A stretch of DNA of 64,000 nucleotides, from contig CM055100.1 in NCBI GenBank assembly GCA_029204225.1, positions 60,173,008 through 60,237,007 on the forward strand. The letters run 5' to 3'. The position numbers and the translations under genes were made by a program. The notes under the pieces were generated by a model. That model saw only the letters and a program-made list of their open reading frames with translations. It searched no databases and was not told where the DNA came from. Origin of the DNA: Diphasiastrum complanatum (taxonomy: Eukaryota; Streptophyta; Lycopodiopsida; Lycopodiales; Lycopodiaceae). Positions 60,177-64,000 of the stretch are shown here, piece after piece (the first letter of the stretch is position 1; each line of letters opens with the position of its first letter).

Positions 60177-61769
60177 TAGTCAAAAATACGAGTACGCAAG
60201 CCGCAAGAACGGAGAGAATGTAGAGATTGCGATGTAAATCTAAGAATGACAATCCAAAATAAGAGATAGAATGAAGAAAATGAGAGGTATACCTATGAAT
60301 GACAAGAAGTTCCTAAACTACAAGGATTAGTTAACCACAATTTATGACTATTGACATCAAATCAATCTCGAGTAAACAACAGCATAAGAGTATTCGGGCA
60401 GTAACTGTGGTCCAATCACAATTGTTTGTTCTGCCCGGCGGGATATTTGAAAATCACGAAAATTTGGCCAGGAAAGTTAAATACAATTTCAATACAATGT
60501 TTGCAATGCTAGTGAATATAAGTGACTTGGTGTACCCATTCTCCGTAAGCATGTTATGTTGGTTTAGACTAGCAGTAAGACACATCACCATACGGTGGTT
60601 TAAGGTTAAAGGTCCTTACTTACTTATGCTATATTTTCTGGAAATTACCAAACGTAAGGATCGTTTGAATGTTTGATGAAATGCTTTCTCGTTGTGTAAC
60701 GCTACTAGAACTACTAAACTCGTGAATGTTATTTCCCTCATGATGAAATCAGTTTGCATGTTGATAAGACAATAAGTAATCGCTTGATACTACGCGATTT
60801 CCAGCAATAGTCATTGTGCTAAAATTTTCATTAGTACGCTATTTGAAGTTTCCAGATTGAAATCGTTTTGTGACTCTATTATGGAGAGTGTTAACTGGGC
60901 CCGACCTCTGTGAAACACCAGAGCGGGTAGTCCGCTGGAGACAGCTGAAATACGCTGCCATGGTTAAGTCGCAAAGTATGCATCCCACTTCCAGTACTGT
61001 CTAGCAAAAAACCTAGACCCGGAATCTAGGAAACGCTACCGTCCAGTGAACAGGATGGCACGCGTAATGTACTCACCACATTTCACTTGACCTACCCCAC
61101 TTGAAAGAACCCTAATCTCAAAGACCAAAGTAGGGGTCTAGAAGTGAGATAACACCAGCAATGAGTTGGACCCCGTATGATGGGGGAAGCGGATCAGTTC
61201 CAACCTGCGCATAGTGACATCTGCCACCTAAAGCAGAGAGGACCTCCATGCTACTATTTTTTCACCCCAAAACTCTACCAGTATTTATGCCCTGAAGACA
61301 CTCTACGTAGAACACAACATTGTGGGGAATACAGTTACTTCGAAGCATACGTACTCACGGAAGACAGATTTTGGCATCTGACAGAAGCCATCTCTATCAA
61401 GTACGCATATATAGCCCACCCCCTTCTACTTAGAGAACCAGTGATACGGTCACCTGGATCAGTCAATAGTACCAATCGAGACTAGGAATATGACTTAGGA
61501 GAAGATCCTAGAGGTACACAGTAGACCTATGTGATTGCACCGCCACGAGTTCACCGTTAGAGATGAGAACAATCTAGTAGGTCTAAGATACCTGCAAAGC
61601 CTCTAGGTAGTCATATTTCTAAAGGTCCAAAATATTTTCAATAATTAGGGTCCTTGAAATTCGTGTATGGTTTGAACACCATAATGGCATGGATGCATCC
61701 CAATCTCCCTCTAGGACCTAACATGCCATACATCGGTAGTTCACATCTAATCATTATTATCTTGCTAGA
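60177..61769. other. Unassigned region
   Basis: A 110-codon frame (60344-60676) and a 102-codon frame (61177-61485) are open but match nothing I know. The stretch 60890-61480 is GC-richer and coding-like, possibly a retroelement gag remnant. Confidence 0.4.
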
Positions 61770-61834
61770 GCTGAAGATACACCACCGCCAAAGAATTATA
61801 TCCATGCTCGAGATAGAGCGGTTGGATGAAATCC
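61770..61834. repeat. 65-bp module shared with 43404-43468
   Basis: One mismatch in 65 bases and same orientation, with unrelated flanks. In one frame both encode LKIHHRQRIISML.IERLDEI. Confidence 0.95.
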
Positions 61835-63372
61835 TTAGAGCGCCAGAGCCCTGCATCCTACCAATAGTAGATCTTGCAAGGACGCAGGATGTCATAGTTC
61901 TAATATTGTTCTAGAAGAGCCAGTTTGGATAGTAGTGTCACACCGTTCGAGAGGATAGTCATAGTATTTTACCAAGACCAAGTTTTTAGAAGCCTACCCT
62001 CTTTCTATCATACTTCTGGAAGCCTGAAAACTTCCATTGGCTGGAAGAGCACGAAGCGATCGAACGAGCCACCAAGGTTGGAAGCAGTTGTCTTCGGTCC
62101 CTACCATAAGGGAATTGTGGGCCCTTCCTCTTTTAGGGTTTCTGACAAAACTAGATCAAAAGGTCTAAATAATTTTTCTTGCATAACATGTTCATGTATC
62201 TAGTTTGTTGTAGGTCTTTAATGTAGAATCTTCATTCATACATGAGATTAAAATCTTTTCATTCATAAGATTCCCTTCATGCATCAAGTGAAAATCCTAA
62301 TGCACACAACATTAGGTAGTTTTGTTGGTGGAATATCCAACAAGATTATGTAATGTAAGTTGAGGTGTCTAATAATTTCGTAAATTTTGAATTATCCAAA
62401 AGATAAAAAATTGATAGCATCAAACAATTCCATTTTGACATTATCAAGACAGTAAGAATGCTTTTCTTAGTAAATAATTTTTTCCATGCATAAGGTAAAA
62501 AATCTGAATGCATGATGACATCTTGTGTGGTCTTGTTGATATAAGATTGTTTTTTTTTTTAAGTGCATTAAGGGGTAAACCTTGATGCATCAAACATTGT
62601 ATAGTCGTTGGCATTTTGTTGTGAGAAATATTTCTACTAAACAGGTGGTTTTTCCATTTGAACTCAATTTCCTATAAGGTTTATACCATTGTATGATATG
62701 CCTCAGCATTAAACAATCTTCAAGGACCACTTACCTATCCATGCATGTTCTTTCATGCCAATGTTCACTTTAATGTGTTCTATTTGTTAGACTAAATTTG
62801 GAAATTGATATACAAATCATAAATGCATTTTATTTGTGAGGAAGAAAATTGGGTGAACTTCTATGTCGAATTTCGACAAGTAAGAAAGCATTACTGGACA
62901 CCTTCACATTCAAAAGTCTAAATTTTGGACAATATGAAATCTCCTTAATATTTATATCTAAGAGAGTTTATTTCTTGTATTAAGCTTTTGTATATTAAGG
63001 TAAAGTCTCAGAGTGGGAAACCTAGAAGGACCTTTGATTTTAGAAATTGTTTGTACGCAGATTTTGCATTTCAGATAGGCAAAATGATTAAATAACAGAA
63101 AGGCCAACTTTGCGTTTCAAAATTTAATTGAAAAAGTTTCAGCAAGTTGAACTTTATTTTTAATCCATCTCTTAGTAGCTTCATTGTCTCATTAGCAAAC
63201 AATATCAAATATGCTTGCATTTTGTTTTGTTTTGTTTTTACTTGAGCTAGACAATTCTAGTTATTACGGTTTTTGTGGCAAATATAATTTATGAATAAGT
63301 TTTCATCAGTAACACCTAATCTTTATCCAAATATAATTTTGCGATTGTGTTTTCTTTTGCAGGACATAGAAA
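61835..63372. other. Gene-poor interval
   Basis: AT-rich from 62150. Short frames only. Confidence 0.5.
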
Positions 63373-63450
63373 ATGACTTCTATATTGGATGAAGAAATGG
63401 TTGAATTTTCAAAGATGCGTCCTGAAGACTACATTATTGGTGGTTTGTGA
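63373..63450 (+). other. Possible small exon or ORF
   Basis: A pyrimidine-rich acceptor-like TTTTCTTTTGCAG ends just before GACATAGAAA and an ATG at 63373. This opens 25 codons (MTSILDEEMVEFSKM...) to a TGA at 63448. The acidic composition looks protein-like, but no family is recognised and nothing follows except a minisatellite. Confidence 0.25.
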
Positions 63451-63461
63451 TGATTTGAAAT

Positions 63462-63690
63462 TGTGAATACTGAGAAATAGAGTTTCTGAGATTTGGATCG
63501 TGAATGCTATGAATAGTGATCGTCAATATTGTGAATACTGATGTGAAATTGCGAATATTGAGAAACGAATATTATGATATAGTGATCGTGAATAATGAGA
63601 AAACTATGAATAGTGATCGTGAATATTCTGAATAGTGATTGTGAATATTGTGAATACGGATCGTGAATACCGATCTTCAATATTCTTAAA
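63462..63690. repeat. Degenerate GTGAATA/GTGATC minisatellite
   Basis: The words GTGAATA(C/T)TG, ATAGTGATCGTGAATA and close variants recur about a dozen times at 15-30 bp spacing. The minus-strand frame over it is an artefact. Confidence 0.85.
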
Positions 63691-64000
63691 TACAAAAATA
63701 CTCTACAACATAATTGTGATTATTATGGACTTTTCTAAATACAGATTAATAATGTAAAATGTGATTATTTAAGATAAAAATTGCGCTTGCTAACCTTGGT
63801 TACTTGTGTTAAAATTTTATAAATTGAAAAAAACAACAATCGATTTCTTCTAACATTAAAATGTCTAAACACTTACAACAAACTAATATCCAAATTTTGG
63901 AAGTACAAAATAATCACATAGAATAATTTCTCACACCAATATCTAAAATGCCTTATCCAAATCCTAAAATTTTAAGATTCATGCTATTATGACATGACAA

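Noticed and set aside
63462-63690. CRISPR-like array
   Set aside because: Repeats are short, degenerate and without spacers of constant size, and the context is a eukaryotic genome.
63507-63695. Minus-strand ORF at the right end
   Set aside because: It is a translation of the GTGAATA/GTGATC minisatellite, with no domain.

Overview
The window looks like repeat-rich nuclear DNA of a land plant. The evidence is several plant-type Ty1/copia and Ty3/gypsy retrotransposons (a chromodomain-bearing chromovirus, Athila-like pol genes, tRNA-iMet-type primer-binding sites), a plant UDP-arabinopyranose mutase/reversibly glycosylated polypeptide (RGP) homologue, introns with plant-like splice sites and long CT/GA microsatellites. 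A decayed reverse transcriptase of a class familiar to me mostly from animals and non-flowering plants hints at a bryophyte, lycophyte, fern or conifer, but the species cannot be fixed from the sequence. I see no bacterial features, tRNA, rRNA or CRISPR.

Layout. 1-1.7 kb: no gene, a degenerate ~68-bp periodic repeat. 1.7-3.8 kb: truncated copia element 1. 3.8-14.3 kb: a probable long gypsy LTR with a GA microsatellite and an Athila-type primer-binding site, then three broken gypsy pol segments (A, B, C) with an unknown accessory reading frame between B and C. 14.3-16.0 kb: non-coding repeats and a copia LTR remnant. 16.1-22.3 kb: a structurally complete minus-strand chromovirus with two LTRs, a 5-bp target duplication, PBS and PPT, but no gag and a mutated RT active site. 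22.7-23.8 kb: the only intact host-type gene, an intronless RGP/UAM-like ORF whose Asp triad is lost. 25.3-27.3 kb: decayed non-LTR-type reverse transcriptase with an internal 21-codon duplication. 30.4-30.8 kb: fragment of an unknown gene family. 31-34.6 kb: copia 2. 34.6-35.5 kb: solo-LTR-like block. 36.3-40.8 kb: copia 3, nearly full length. 40.8-42.5 and 49.9-51.2 kb: long inverted-repeat arms around an endonuclease-like fragment, a copia/gypsy chimera and a multi-exon transposase-like pseudogene. 52.7-54.5 kb: minus-strand RNase H and an unknown coiled-coil reading frame. 55-57.8 kb: a repeat-motif cluster enclosing a histone H3/CENH3-like pseudogene. 59.2-60.2 kb: a second, intron-containing copy of the unknown gene family. 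60.2-64 kb: mostly unassigned, ending in a short minisatellite.

The genes do not form a pathway. The window is a graveyard of nested and recombined mobile elements around one plausible host gene. The most promising items for novelty are the unknown protein family present twice, the CENH3-like pseudogene in a cluster of TATCGG-type motifs, the Asp-triad-less RGP, the gag-less chromovirus with a hairpin-rich leader, and the copia-to-gypsy chimera. All pol genes carry stops or frameshifts. Percentages and difference counts below are by eye.
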